Assembly (NCBI GenBank): GCA_001512435.1
Contig: LFRS01000051.1
Span: forward strand, 356 to 61,226
Reading direction: 5' to 3'
Origin: Halothermothrix sp. DTU029
GTDB taxonomy: Bacteria; Bacillota; Halanaerobiia; Halanaerobiales; DTU029
DNA length: 60,871 bases
Shown: one piece after another, positions 1 through 8,601 of the stretch
Layout: every line of letters begins with the position of its first letter
How positions within the stretch are numbered: the stretch's first letter is position 1
Position numbers and translations under genes: made by a program
Notes under the pieces: generated by a model
What the model saw: the letters and a program-made list of their open reading frames with translations, nothing else
Told to the model about the DNA's origin: nothing
Database searches by the model: none

Positions 1-69
1 CTGGAATTTGTCAGGGAAGAGATGATGAAGATATATCCCAAGGGAGTTTACAGGAGGCTGGAGAAATGA
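1..69 (+). CDS. C-terminal end of 2-oxoacid:ferredoxin oxidoreductase subunit (partial)
   Basis: Only the last 22 codons and the TGA stop lie in the window. The tail is charged and ends RRLEK. Its stop overlaps the next start in an ATGA arrangement, so the two genes are translationally coupled. Because the next gene is the gamma subunit of a 2-oxoacid:ferredoxin oxidoreductase, this is most likely the thiamine-diphosphate-binding beta subunit, but that identification rests on context only; the visible residues are too few to show a domain. Confidence 0.5.
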   Translation: MEFVREEMMKIYPKGVYRRLEK

Positions 70-599
70 AAGAAACTATACTTATTGCCGGTTTTGGCGG
101 CCAGGGGATAATCTTACTGGGAAGGTTGATTGCCTATACAGCCATGAAGGAAGGTTATCAGGTTACCATGCTTCCTTCCTATGGGCCGGAAATGCGGGGA
201 GGTACAGCCAATTGTACTGTAACTATCAGTGATGGAAAAATAGGCTCACCAATAGCAGCCTATCCAGATACCTTAATTGCCATGAACCAGCCCTCCCTGG
301 AGAAATTTGCTTCTTCTGTGCGAAAGGGTGGCAGGGTTTTTATAAATTCCTCCCTGGTCAAGAAGGCTTTTGAAAAGCCTGGCCAGCGGGAGCTAATTCC
401 CCTTCCGGCAAATAAGCTGGCAAGAGAGTTGGGGGAAGACAGGGTGGCCAATATGGTGATGCTGGGGGCCTATCAGGCCAGGACCAGTTTATTAAAGCTG
501 GAAACTTTCAAAGCAAGCCTCCGGGAATTAATTGGAGAAAAGGGAGAAAAACTCCTGGCCTTGAATTATAGAGCCCTGGAGCTGGGTGCCAGGATTTAA
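66..599 (+). CDS. 2-oxoacid:ferredoxin oxidoreductase gamma subunit
   Basis: A 177-residue protein of the pyruvate/ketoisovalerate oxidoreductase catalytic (gamma) domain family. The hallmark GFGGQG motif is at residues 9-14, and the conserved SYGPEMRGG segment follows near residues 38-46. Length is normal for a stand-alone gamma subunit such as KorC. The complex oxidatively decarboxylates a 2-oxoacid to an acyl-CoA and reduces ferredoxin in the cytoplasm of anaerobes. The start overlaps the stop of the preceding gene (ATGA), and a strong hairpin terminator follows, so this is the last gene of its operon. Substrate (2-oxoglutarate or branched-chain oxoacid) cannot be told from this subunit. 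Confidence 0.88.
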   Translation: MKETILIAGFGGQGIILLGRLIAYTAMKEGYQVTMLPSYGPEMRGGTANCTVTISDGKIGSPIAAYPDTLIAMNQPSLEKFASSVRKGGRVFINSSLVKKAFEKPGQRELIPLPANKLARELGEDRVANMVMLGAYQARTSLLKLETFKASLRELIGEKGEKLLALNYRALELGARI

Positions 600-626
600 A
601 TAAAGAAAAGAGGAGTATTCTGTAAT

Positions 627-667
627 AATAACCAGGTAATTGGAGCAATTGCCTGGTTATTGTTTTT
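627..667 (+). terminator. Rho-independent terminator after the oxidoreductase operon
   Basis: Perfect 10-bp stem AATAACCAGG (627-636) with CCTGGTTATT (652-661), containing a second short inner stem AATTG/CAATT, followed by GTTTTT. Confidence 0.85.
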
Positions 668-759
668 CTGGCAGGAATATTGTAGGAAAAGACTATTTGC
701 TTCAAGCAGGAATTATTAAAAATTTCTTGAAGATAATATCTAAAGAAAGCAGCTGAGAA

Positions 760-1917
760 ATGGTGGGATTAATATTGCAGAAAATAGATTTTAAGGAATA
801 TATCAGTAGAGACAGGTTAGTGGGTTTATTTCTGGAACTGGTCCAGATTGATAGTGTTTCCAGGGAAGAGAGAAAACTGGCTGACAGGATTATCAGCTGG
901 GCCAGGGACCTGGCCATAGATATTAAGGAAGATGATACTGGCAGCAAGATTGGCGGAAATGCCGGCAATCTGATTTTTGGCCTGCCCGGCAATAGCAGCC
1001 AGGCCGGGGTTTTACTTTCTGCCCACCTGGACCGGGTGGAGCCAGGCCGGGGTATAAAGCCGGTCCTTAAGGGAGAATATATAGAAAGCAGCGGGGATAC
1101 TGTCCTGGGTGGTGATGACCTGATTGGTGTTGCTGCCATTATGGAAGCCTGCCGGATTTTGCAGGAAAAAGGCCTGGAACACCGGCCTTTTAAGGTGGTT
1201 TTTTCCGTGGCAGAAGAGGTAGGTTTACAGGGGGCAAAAAACCTGGCCCTGGAGGAACTGGCTGGCCTAAAATATGGTTTTGTTTTTGATAGTGATGGGG
1301 AAATAGGGTCAATTATCCACCGGGCCCCGACCCAGATAAAATACAATCTAAAGGTGAGGGGTAAGGCGGCCCACGCCGGGATGGAACCGGAGCGGGGGAT
1401 TAATGCCATCAAGATGGCCAGTGCCCTTATTTCCAATTTGAGAACTGGCCGCCTGGATGAAGAGACAACAGCCAATATCGGAGTTATAAAGGGGGGTATG
1501 GCTACCAATATTGTACCAGACCTGGTGGAACTGGAAGGAGAGGTCCGCAGCCATTCCCTGGAGAAAATTAAAGATTATCAGGAAGAGATGGAAGAGCTGA
1601 TCGAAAGGGTTAGCAGGAAATATAAGGGTTCTATAGATTGTGCAATTGAGCATCTCTATGATGGGTTTGCAATTTCCCCTGAAAATGATATAATAAATTT
1701 CATTGACCAGGTAAATAAAGAGATCGGTGTGGCCACCTCCTTAGTGACCGGTGGTGGGGGCAGTGATGCCAATATCTTTAACCAGAGGGGACTAGTTACC
1801 CTGAATCTGGGGGTAGGTATGGAGAAGGTTCACTCCACAGAAGAAAGGGTCAAAATAGCCAATCTGGAGCTATTGCTGCTCCTGATTTTAAATATTTTAA
1901 CCATAAAGGATAATTAA
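760..1917 (+). CDS. M20 family metallopeptidase (PepT-like)
   Basis: A 385-residue cytoplasmic di-zinc peptidase of the M20 family. Metal and catalytic residues are visible in order: SAHLD (H89, D91), GGDD (D119/D120), AEEVG (E152/E153), FDSDG (D177) and a C-terminal KVHSTEE histidine. The lid domain lies around residues 190-305. Length and order match PepT-like tripeptidase/deacylase proteins of Clostridia. The ATG at 760 has only a weak ribosome binding site; a TTG at 775 has GGTGGGA at the right distance and would remove five residues, so the start is uncertain. DUF3866 follows after one base. The exact substrate is unknown. Confidence 0.85.
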   Translation: MVGLILQKIDFKEYISRDRLVGLFLELVQIDSVSREERKLADRIISWARDLAIDIKEDDTGSKIGGNAGNLIFGLPGNSSQAGVLLSAHLDRVEPGRGIKPVLKGEYIESSGDTVLGGDDLIGVAAIMEACRILQEKGLEHRPFKVVFSVAEEVGLQGAKNLALEELAGLKYGFVFDSDGEIGSIIHRAPTQIKYNLKVRGKAAHAGMEPERGINAIKMASALISNLRTGRLDEETTANIGVIKGGMATNIVPDLVELEGEVRSHSLEKIKDYQEEMEELIERVSRKYKGSIDCAIEHLYDGFAISPENDIINFIDQVNKEIGVATSLVTGGGGSDANIFNQRGLVTLNLGVGMEKVHSTEERVKIANLELLLLLILNILTIKDN

Positions 1918-1918
1918 A

Positions 1919-3061
1919 ATGTATGAACTGGCTCTGGCAAGGGGTAAGGTAATTGAGGTTTACCAGGAGTACCCGGATATCACTTTTATCAAAGTAGAGA
2001 TTCCAGGGGAAGAGCCCACCCGGGCTGTTAATTATAATCAGTTCACTGGTATGGTAAAAGAGGGTGATGAGGTCATCCTCAATACAACAGCTGTCAGGCT
2101 GGGTTTGGGCACTGGTGGCTATCATTTTGTATATTTTAATCTGACAGGCCTGGCTGGAGGGGAGATGGGGTTTTTCCCACCAGGACAGGGGGATTCAGCC
2201 CTGGACAAGCCCCTTGGATCAGCTGGCCATATTATGAAATTAAGGTATACCCCTTTGCAGTCCAGTACCCTGGCTGTGGAAGAAGAGGAGAGCCCTTACC
2301 ATGAATTGATTAAGGATTTTGAGAGCCTGGAGGCCAGTCCAGTAGTTATATTACCTTTACATAGTTTGCTGGCTCCATTACTCATAGCCTATAAGGCCTT
2401 TTACCCGGATAAAAAAGCAGTCTATATCATGACTGATGGTGCCTGCCTGGCCCTGGACTTCAGCAACCTGGTCCGGAAACTCCAGGCAGAGGGTTTCCTG
2501 GATGCTACCATTACCTATGGGAATGCTTTTGGCGGTGATTATGAAACAGTGAATATCTTTACTGCCCTGGCTACTGCCAGAAAGGTTCTGGCTGCTGATC
2601 TGATAGTAGTGGGGATGGGTCCAGGTATAGTGGGTACTGGCACTAAATATGGTTTCAGCGGGGTGGAGAATGCCTTTATCGCCAAAGCTGTCAGGATCCT
2701 GGAAGGGAGAAGTATCCTGATTCCCAGGATCAGCTTTGCCGAGAAGAGGAGCCGCCATTATGGCATCAGCCACCATACCCTTACCCTCCTTGGAGACCTG
2801 ATTACAGAACCAGTGGAAGTGGTTTTCCCGGAAGAGGCTCTTATAAGGGAGATAGTGGCCAGGAGTAAACTGGCAGAAAAGCATGACCTGGCTTTTTATC
2901 CTATAGAGGAAGTTAAGGAAATTCTGCAGGCTTCAGCCTTTCCCTTTCACAGTATGGGAAGGGGCCTGGCAGAAGATCCGCTTTTTTTTATAACAGCCGG
3001 CCTGGCTGTGTATAAATTAGAGGAAGAAAATGAGGAGGAAAATTGCAATGGAAGTGGATGA
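1919..3061 (+). CDS. DUF3866 family protein
   Basis: A 380-residue protein of the uncharacterised DUF3866 family, found mainly in spore-forming Bacillota. It has an N-terminal beta-rich region (EVIL.TTAV..LGTGG near residues 50-66) and a C-terminal half with glycine-rich segments such as GMGPGIVGTGTKYGFSG (about residues 232-248), which look like nucleotide- or phosphate-binding loops. No signal peptide or membrane segment. It starts one base after the peptidase stop and lies 20 bases before the EndoQ-like gene, so the four genes from 760 to 4933 look co-transcribed. Family assignment is from recognised sequence; function is unknown. Confidence 0.75.
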   Translation: MYELALARGKVIEVYQEYPDITFIKVEIPGEEPTRAVNYNQFTGMVKEGDEVILNTTAVRLGLGTGGYHFVYFNLTGLAGGEMGFFPPGQGDSALDKPLGSAGHIMKLRYTPLQSSTLAVEEEESPYHELIKDFESLEASPVVILPLHSLLAPLLIAYKAFYPDKKAVYIMTDGACLALDFSNLVRKLQAEGFLDATITYGNAFGGDYETVNIFTALATARKVLAADLIVVGMGPGIVGTGTKYGFSGVENAFIAKAVRILEGRSILIPRISFAEKRSRHYGISHHTLTLLGDLITEPVEVVFPEEALIREIVARSKLAEKHDLAFYPIEEVKEILQASAFPFHSMGRGLAEDPLFFITAGLAVYKLEEENEEENCNGSG

Positions 3062-3081
3062 GATGAGCGTGGTAAGCAGCC

Positions 3082-4263
3082 ATGTTTAAGGAGGTTTTTG
3101 CTGACTTACATATCCATATAGGTGCCGGCAGCAAGGGTGACCCGGTGAAGATTACAGCTTCCAGGAAGCTGAATTTTGAAAACATCCTACAGGAATCCCT
3201 TTATAACAAGGGTTTAGGGATAATCGGGATTATTGATTGTGCCTCACCGGTGGTACTGGCCGATATGGATCGTTTACTGGAAAAAGGGAAGATGGAGGAG
3301 TTGCCTGCTGGTGGGATTGCCTATGGAGACCTGGTAATCATCCCTGGGGTGGAAGTGGAGAGCAGGGAGGAAAATGGGGGCCAGGCTCATTACCTGGGCT
3401 ATTTTCCTTATATGCGTAATCTGCGGGAATTCAGCCAGGTAATGGCAGAGTACATAAGCAATATTAATTTGAGTTCCCAATCCACTGGCCTGACAGGTAA
3501 AGAGATCTTTCAACTGGTGGAGGCCCATGGTGGAATCTTTGTTCCTGCCCATGTCTTTACCCCCCATAAGAGTTTTTACGGCCGTTGTTTTGAGACCTAC
3601 CGTGACCTCTTTAGCCCGGAGGAGTGGGCCAGGATACCGGCCATTGAACTGGGTTTGAGTTCTGATACATACATGGCTGATTGTATTCCTGAGCTGGCAG
3701 ATAAGACCTTTATCAGTAATTCTGATGCCCATTCCCTGGAGAAGATTGCCAGAGAGTACAATCTGCTCCGGGTAAAAGAATTGAATTTTAAAGAACTGGA
3801 ATTGGCTTTATGGAGAAAAGAAGGGAGAAAGGTTCTGAAAAACTTTGGCCTGGATCCGGCCCTGGGTAAATATCACCGTTCTTACTGTGAAAACTGTAAT
3901 AAAAGATTTCCTCTGGAATATCCTGTACTAAAGTGTCCAGTCTGTGGAAGAGAGGATATAGTTGTTGGAGTGAAAGACCGGATCATGGAGATTAGTCCTG
4001 GAAAAGAATCCAGTTCACCAGCCCACCGGGGTCCCTATATCCATCAGATTCCCTTAAGGGATATTCCTGGTATCGGGGAGAAAACCTTCCGGAGATTGCT
4101 GGACTCCTTCGGGACAGAAATGGATATAATTCACCAGGCCAGTGAGGAGGAGTTGTTAGAGGTGCTGAATTATAAACTTGTGGAGAGGATTATTAAGGCC
4201 CGGACTGGAGACCTGGAGATTGAAGATGGTGGAGGTGGCCATTATGGTAAAGTTATGGCTTAA
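3082..4263 (+). CDS. Endonuclease Q-like PHP-domain protein
   Basis: A 393-residue protein of the endonuclease Q family. The PHP metal motif DLHIH is at residues 8-12, with further PHP histidines and aspartates in PAHVFTPH (155-162) and SNSDAHS (212-218). A four-cysteine zinc finger follows (C269, C272, C285, C288), and the C-terminus carries a helix-hairpin-helix-like segment (IPGIGEKTFRRLL, 328-340). This is the domain order of archaeal and some bacterial EndoQ enzymes, which nick DNA 5' of deaminated bases or abasic sites. Activity here is inferred from family. The 3' end overlaps the next gene by 20 bases. Confidence 0.82.
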   Translation: MFKEVFADLHIHIGAGSKGDPVKITASRKLNFENILQESLYNKGLGIIGIIDCASPVVLADMDRLLEKGKMEELPAGGIAYGDLVIIPGVEVESREENGGQAHYLGYFPYMRNLREFSQVMAEYISNINLSSQSTGLTGKEIFQLVEAHGGIFVPAHVFTPHKSFYGRCFETYRDLFSPEEWARIPAIELGLSSDTYMADCIPELADKTFISNSDAHSLEKIAREYNLLRVKELNFKELELALWRKEGRKVLKNFGLDPALGKYHRSYCENCNKRFPLEYPVLKCPVCGREDIVVGVKDRIMEISPGKESSSPAHRGPYIHQIPLRDIPGIGEKTFRRLLDSFGTEMDIIHQASEEELLEVLNYKLVERIIKARTGDLEIEDGGGGHYGKVMA

Positions 4264-4933
4264 GACACTCAGTACTACTTATAATGCATCAGGTGCAGCA
4301 GCAGCTGCCCGGCAGGGTGATGTAGTCATGATTGTTGATGTGATTGATATGTCTACTACGGCTGAGGCAGCCCTGGAGGCCGGGGCCATCAGTGTATTGG
4401 GAGCCAGCCCTGATCATCAGCTGGTGCCGGTTACTGTTAACCCGGAGAAGATCGGTTATTATGCCGGGAAAAAGGCTATCAAGCATGATACCGGTGTAAT
4501 AATTGCTGCTGAACCCCGTCTAATTAATGATGAGGATGAAAGGCTCAGTGAGATACAACAGGTTCTGCGGGGTGTTGACCGGGCCGGGGCAGAAGTACTG
4601 GAGATTGTGCCCAATATTGGCCGGGAGGTGGTCCAGTTTACGGATTTTGCAGGCAAGGTTCTGGTTATTGTCAGTCCTTCGGGAGGCACCGCCTATGATG
4701 CTGCCTATAATTATGGGGCACCGGAGATTATTACCGGGACCGTTGCCAGGACCAATGAAAGGAATGGGAACTTTACAGCAGAGGATGCAGCCAGAAGGGC
4801 CATAGAAAGTGCCAGTAGATTGAAATGTGGTATTAGTGTAGTTGCAGCCAGCTCCAATTCCATGGAAGATATTCAGGCTGCCCAGTATATCTGCCAGTTA
4901 ATTATCAACCAGGGATTTTTAAATATGGAATAG
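4244..4933 (+). CDS. Conserved protein with ComB-like N-terminal motif
   Basis: A 229-residue protein. I chose ATG 4244 because GGAGGTGG sits seven bases upstream; the longer reading frame from 4178 has no ribosome binding site and would overlap EndoQ further. The segment VDVIDMSTTAEAALEAGA (about residues 32-49) resembles the VIDVLRATTT..ALENGA motif of 2-phosphosulfolactate phosphatase (ComB), and a later GTAYDAAYNYGA segment also fits an alpha/beta phosphatase-like fold. The likeness is by eye and may not extend to activity. The 20-base overlap with the EndoQ-like gene implies translational coupling and a linked role. Confidence 0.55.
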   Translation: MVKLWLKTLSTTYNASGAAAAARQGDVVMIVDVIDMSTTAEAALEAGAISVLGASPDHQLVPVTVNPEKIGYYAGKKAIKHDTGVIIAAEPRLINDEDERLSEIQQVLRGVDRAGAEVLEIVPNIGREVVQFTDFAGKVLVIVSPSGGTAYDAAYNYGAPEIITGTVARTNERNGNFTAEDAARRAIESASRLKCGISVVAASSNSMEDIQAAQYICQLIINQGFLNME

Positions 4934-4936
4934 GGG

Positions 4937-4964
4937 GTATATCTTGTCCTCCACCTGCATAGTT
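4937..4964 (+). promoter_or_regulatory. Candidate sigma-E promoter for spoIIM
   Basis: GTATATC (4937-4943), a 14-base spacer, then CATAGTTAT from 4958. This partly matches the sigma-E pattern (kmATATT, about 14 bases, CATACAhT). In Bacillus subtilis spoIIM is a sigma-E gene. Match is incomplete. Confidence 0.35.
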
Positions 4965-5021
4965 ATTTTAAGGGAAGGAAAATAGTTTTTTGCAAAAATC
5001 ATTTCTTGCAGGGGGAGTAGG

Positions 5022-5627
5022 ATGAATAGGTATATCCATGCCAGATTACCTGTCTTTACCTTTATTTCTATTATCTTTGTCCTGGGCATCTGTTTTGGGG
5101 CCATTGCAGTCAAGACAGTGGAATATGAGCTGCGCCAGGATATATTCTTTTATTTTAATAGCTTTTTAGAGGGTTTTCAGGAGATAGAGTATGAGGAGAA
5201 ATCCTTGCTGGCAGATAGTATGAAATTTAATCTTTTAAATATCTTTGTCATCTGGTCCTTTGGTTTATCCATGATACTGATGCCATTAATCATAGTCCTG
5301 GTTTTCTTCAAGGGTTTTTTACTGGGCTTTACTGTCGGTTTTCTGGTCAGTGAGTTTAGTTTTAAGGGGATTTTAATGGCCCTGGCAGCTGTTTTTCCCC
5401 AGAACCTGATTATTATCCCCATCTATATACTTTCCAGTGTTATGGCTATTTATCTGAGTATAGAGATATTTAAGTATTACCGGGGAAAGTCAGCCATTAA
5501 ACTTGAGGATCTGGCCATCTATACAGTGGAGATGGCTATCCTGGCTGGAATATTATTACTGGCTTCCCTGGTGGAGACCTATCTGAGCCCCTTATTACTT
5601 CGTTTACTAATTGCCTTTGTCTTGTAA
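5022..5627 (+). CDS. spoIIM: Stage II sporulation protein M
   Basis: A 201-residue integral membrane protein with an N-terminal transmembrane segment (residues 8-30), a short external loop and four further hydrophobic segments in the rest of the protein. The topology, length and the FGLSMILMP..FFKGFLLGFTVGFL region match SpoIIM. In spore formers SpoIIM joins SpoIID and SpoIIP in the DMP machine that remodels septal peptidoglycan and drives engulfment. A GGGGGAG ribosome binding site precedes ATG 5022. It stands alone, with a possible sigma-E promoter just upstream. Confidence 0.9.
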   Translation: MNRYIHARLPVFTFISIIFVLGICFGAIAVKTVEYELRQDIFFYFNSFLEGFQEIEYEEKSLLADSMKFNLLNIFVIWSFGLSMILMPLIIVLVFFKGFLLGFTVGFLVSEFSFKGILMALAAVFPQNLIIIPIYILSSVMAIYLSIEIFKYYRGKSAIKLEDLAIYTVEMAILAGILLLASLVETYLSPLLLRLLIAFVL

Positions 5628-5683
5628 TTATCTATTACTACTGTTATACTAATAGTAACAAATATCGTTAAGGGGGTTTACTA

Positions 5684-6631
5684 ATGAGATATAGACGGCT
5701 GGGTAATTCTGGTTTGAAAATCAGTGAGATTAGTCTGGGAAGCTGGCTTACATATGGTAATTCTGTGGAAAAAAAGCAGGCTATCAGGACCATTGATAAG
5801 GCTTATGAACTGGGGATAAATTCCTTTGATACAGCCAATGTTTATGCCCATGGAGAGGCAGAGAAGATTGTTGGTGAAGCCTTGAATAAATACCCCCGGG
5901 AGTCCTATGTTCTGGCTACCAAGGCCTTCTGGCCTATGGGAGAGGGACCCAATGACCGGGGCCTGTCCAGGAAGCATATCATTGAACAGGTAAACCAGAG
6001 CCTGAAGAGGCTGAAACATGATTATGTAGATATTTTTTATTGTCACCGCTATGACCCGGAAACCCCTCTGGAAGAGACACTGCGGGCCATTGATGATTTG
6101 ATCAGGCAGGGTAAAATCCTTTATGCCGGGGTCAGTGAATGGACTGCCTATCAGATTGTAGAGGGCTTGAGGGTCCAGGACCGGTATCTACTGGACCGCC
6201 TGGTGGTTAACCAGCCTATATATAATATGTTTAACAGGTATATTGAAGATAGTGTAGTGCCTACAGTTCTGGAAAATGGAATGGGGCTGGTAGTCTTTTC
6301 ACCACTGGCTCAGGGCCTCTTAACAGGCAAGTATAGAAAGGGACAGGCTATACCGGAAGACAGCCGGGCTGCAGATCCCAGGTCTAATATCTATTTAAAA
6401 GATAATTTAACAGAGGAAAACCTGGAAAAGGTAGAGCAATTGATGAAGATAGCAGAAGAAGTGGGGGTTAGCCTACCCCAGCTGGCTCTGGCCTGGATCC
6501 TGCATCAGCCAGGTATAACCAGTGCCCTGATTGGTGCCAGCAAGCCGGAACAGGTTGAAGAAAATGTCAAGGCAGTTGAGATAGATTTAAGCAGTGAGAT
6601 ACTGGACCGGATTGAAGAGATTATCGGCTAA
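5684..6631 (+). CDS. Aldo/keto reductase (Kv-beta-like)
   Basis: A 315-residue NADPH-dependent oxidoreductase with the AKR TIM-barrel. The catalytic tetrad is visible: D49 (NSFDTA), Y54, K80 (ATK) and H121 (YCHRYD). The NADP-binding C-terminal part includes SPLAQGLLTGKY and ALIGASKPEQVEENV. The sequence is of the potassium-channel beta-subunit/YghZ type rather than the AKR5 type. Physiological substrate unknown. It is flanked by intergenic DNA on both sides and preceded by AGGGGG, so it may be a single-gene unit. Confidence 0.88.
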   Translation: MRYRRLGNSGLKISEISLGSWLTYGNSVEKKQAIRTIDKAYELGINSFDTANVYAHGEAEKIVGEALNKYPRESYVLATKAFWPMGEGPNDRGLSRKHIIEQVNQSLKRLKHDYVDIFYCHRYDPETPLEETLRAIDDLIRQGKILYAGVSEWTAYQIVEGLRVQDRYLLDRLVVNQPIYNMFNRYIEDSVVPTVLENGMGLVVFSPLAQGLLTGKYRKGQAIPEDSRAADPRSNIYLKDNLTEENLEKVEQLMKIAEEVGVSLPQLALAWILHQPGITSALIGASKPEQVEENVKAVEIDLSSEILDRIEEIIG

Positions 6632-6680
6632 AAAATAGTTAGATAAGCTGGTAATTCTGCGTGAGGAAATTATAATTAAG

Positions 6681-6710
6681 TTGATAAATAAGCCGGAAAA
6701 GATAATTATA
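6681..6710 (+). promoter_or_regulatory. Candidate sigma-A promoter for the M29 aminopeptidase
   Basis: TTGATA at 6681-6686, 18-base spacer, ATTATA at 6705-6710; about 35 bases before the ribosome binding site. Confidence 0.35.
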
Positions 6711-6742
6711 GAATATAGGAGTAGAGAAAGGAGGTGGGAAGA

Positions 6743-7846
6743 TTGATACATCCGATGTTGGAGAAATATGCCAGGGTCCTGGTAAACTATTCACTGGGAC
6801 TTAAGAAAGGGGATACCTTTCTAATCCAGGGAGCCATGCTCAGTGAACCTTTAATTAAGGCTGTTTACAAGGAGGCCATTATTGCTGGAGCCCATCCTAT
6901 TGTCATAACAAAATTTGAGGGCCAGGATACCATCTTCTATAAGCATGCTTCAGAGGAACAATTGAATTATGAATCACCTTTTACCCGTTATCTTTATGAA
7001 AAAGCCGATGCCCTTTTGAATATACTGGGCAGCTATAATACCAAAACAATGACCAGTGTTGACCCGGAAAAGATCATGAAGAGGAATCTGGCGGCAACAG
7101 AGCTGAGGGAAATCTTTTATCAAAGGGCGGCTGCAGGTGAATTACGCTGGAATATCTGCCAGTTTCCAACTTTAGCTGATGCCCAGGAGGCCAGTATGTC
7201 CCTGGAGGAATATGAAGACTTCGTCTTCCAGGCCTGTCATCTGGACAAGGATGACCCTGTTAAGTACTGGCAGGAATTTGGTGAAAAACTGAAAAAGATA
7301 GCAGATTATCTCAATAATGTGGAAGAACTGCATTTCTTATCAGAAGATACAGATCTCCGCTGCAGGGTTAAGGACCGGATCTGGGTAGCTGACCGGGGCA
7401 AGGAAAATTACCCTGGTGGTGAGGTCTTTACCGCCCCCATTGAAGATTCTGTAGAAGGAGAGATTCGTTTTTCCTTCCCGGGTATTTTCCAGGGCAAAGA
7501 AATTGAGGATATCAGGCTGACTTTTGAAAAGGGCAAGGTAGTTAAAGCCAGTGCTGCCAAAGGTGAAGAACTCCTTCACGCCCTCTTAAAAACAGATGAG
7601 GGAGCCTGCTATGTGGGCGAAGTGGCTATTGGCTGTAATTATGGAATTACCAGATTTACCCGGAACATGCTTTATGATGAGAAAATCGGCGGGACCATCC
7701 ACCTGGCCATTGGGTCCAGTTATCCGGAGACCGGTGGTAAGAATAAATCCACTATCCACTGGGATATGCTCTGTGATATGAAAAAGGGCGGCTTAATTTA
7801 TGCTGATGGTAAGAAGATTTACGAAAATGGTGAGTTTTTGATTTAG
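6743..7846 (+). CDS. M29 family aminopeptidase
   Basis: A 367-residue metallo-aminopeptidase of the M29 (AmpS/AmpT) family. I chose TTG 6743 because AAAGGAGGTGG lies just upstream and a start at GTG 6734 would sit inside that site. The C-terminal half holds the dinuclear metal ligands typical of the family: the glutamate in VAIGCN's preceding GEVAIG, the histidine in GGTIHLAIG, and the H-x-D pair in STIHWDM. It removes N-terminal residues from peptides in the cytoplasm. A terminator follows at once, so it is monocistronic. Confidence 0.9.
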   Translation: MIHPMLEKYARVLVNYSLGLKKGDTFLIQGAMLSEPLIKAVYKEAIIAGAHPIVITKFEGQDTIFYKHASEEQLNYESPFTRYLYEKADALLNILGSYNTKTMTSVDPEKIMKRNLAATELREIFYQRAAAGELRWNICQFPTLADAQEASMSLEEYEDFVFQACHLDKDDPVKYWQEFGEKLKKIADYLNNVEELHFLSEDTDLRCRVKDRIWVADRGKENYPGGEVFTAPIEDSVEGEIRFSFPGIFQGKEIEDIRLTFEKGKVVKASAAKGEELLHALLKTDEGACYVGEVAIGCNYGITRFTRNMLYDEKIGGTIHLAIGSSYPETGGKNKSTIHWDMLCDMKKGGLIYADGKKIYENGEFLI

Positions 7847-7877
7847 GAAGGGACAATTTTAATCTCTATAGAGCAAG

Positions 7878-7905
7878 ACCAGGGTCTAAAACCCTGGTTT
7901 TCTTC
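7878..7905 (+). terminator. Terminator after M29 aminopeptidase
   Basis: Perfect 8-bp stem ACCAGGGT (7878-7885)/ACCCTGGT (7891-7898), five-base loop, then TTTCTT. Confidence 0.8.
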
Positions 7906-7909
7906 TGAA

Positions 7910-8329
7910 TTATTCTATCCTGTACTCATATTTTGCAAAGAGTCTTATAAAATCAGCCTTATCTTTTTCATATATTAAAAGATAGACTCTGTTGAGGGTC
8001 AGTCCCAGTTCCAGTATCTTTATCTGGTTTTCTCTTAAGATATTTACTGTATCAACAATATCTACCAGGATCTTATCAGGTTGATCGAAGCGTATTTTTA
8101 TATAGCTTAGCTTTTTTGTTACTCTGTAGGCAAGGCCTTCTTCCTGGAGGATTTTTATTAGTTTAGCCAGTTCTTTTTCAGCAAGATAGATATTTAAAAT
8201 ACAGGAGGCAATATTAAGGTTAATCAGCTGTATCTTTTCTTTTTTTATCCGGGCAAAGAGCCCTCCTGTATTATCATTATTCAGTTGTACCAGGGCAAGA
8301 TTATCGATAATATGATATGAGCATAAAAT
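7910..8329 (-). CDS. ACT-like regulatory protein, start codon uncertain
   Basis: The minus strand is open for 140 codons between TAG (8347-8345) and TAA (7912-7910) with strong coding character but no ATG, GTG or TTG near its 5' end. The product (about 137-139 residues) looks like two ACT-type beta-alpha-beta-beta-alpha-beta domains, as in the tail of aspartokinases: DNLALVQL...GGLFARIKKEKIQLINLNIAS, then ILVDIVDTVNILRENQIKILEL. Either translation begins at ATT 8329 (GAAGGGG five bases upstream) or the ATG at 8324, one base out of frame, is the old start and a frameshift lies near 8300-8322. It runs opposite to pfkA. Function unknown; an amino-acid sensing role is inference. Confidence 0.6.
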   Translation of the reverse strand: MLCSYHIIDNLALVQLNNDNTGGLFARIKKEKIQLINLNIASCILNIYLAEKELAKLIKILQEEGLAYRVTKKLSYIKIRFDQPDKILVDIVDTVNILRENQIKILELGLTLNRVYLLIYEKDKADFIRLFAKYEYRIE

Positions 8330-8601
8330 TATAACCCCTTCTTTCTACCTGATAATAAAAAATCTATTTAATCTAAAGAGCAGATCTTACTTTTTGTTAT
8401 TATACTATGAGCCAGTGCTGGTAGATGTTAAAAAAAGACATTACTTTGTAATATTATGACAGGACCAGGAAAATTGTTCTTTTAGCTGAAAAAGCTTATT
8501 TGATAATAATCTTTCAGGAAAAAGGAAAATAATAAAGATGATTATAAATATACCCAGAAAAACCTTGAAATTGAATGAAAAAAAGGGTATTATAATAATG
8601 A

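Noticed and set aside
702-1508. 268-residue open frame on the minus strand
   Set aside because: It is fully antisense to the M20 peptidase, whose metal motifs are intact; serine/proline/arginine-rich composition is typical of a shadow frame.
5635-5660. Inverted repeat TTACTA/TAGTAA and TGTTA/TAACA before the aldo/keto reductase, Rex-like at first sight
   Set aside because: Half-site spacing (nine bases between TGTTA and TAACA) does not fit a Rex box, and AT-rich intergenic DNA gives such dyads by chance.
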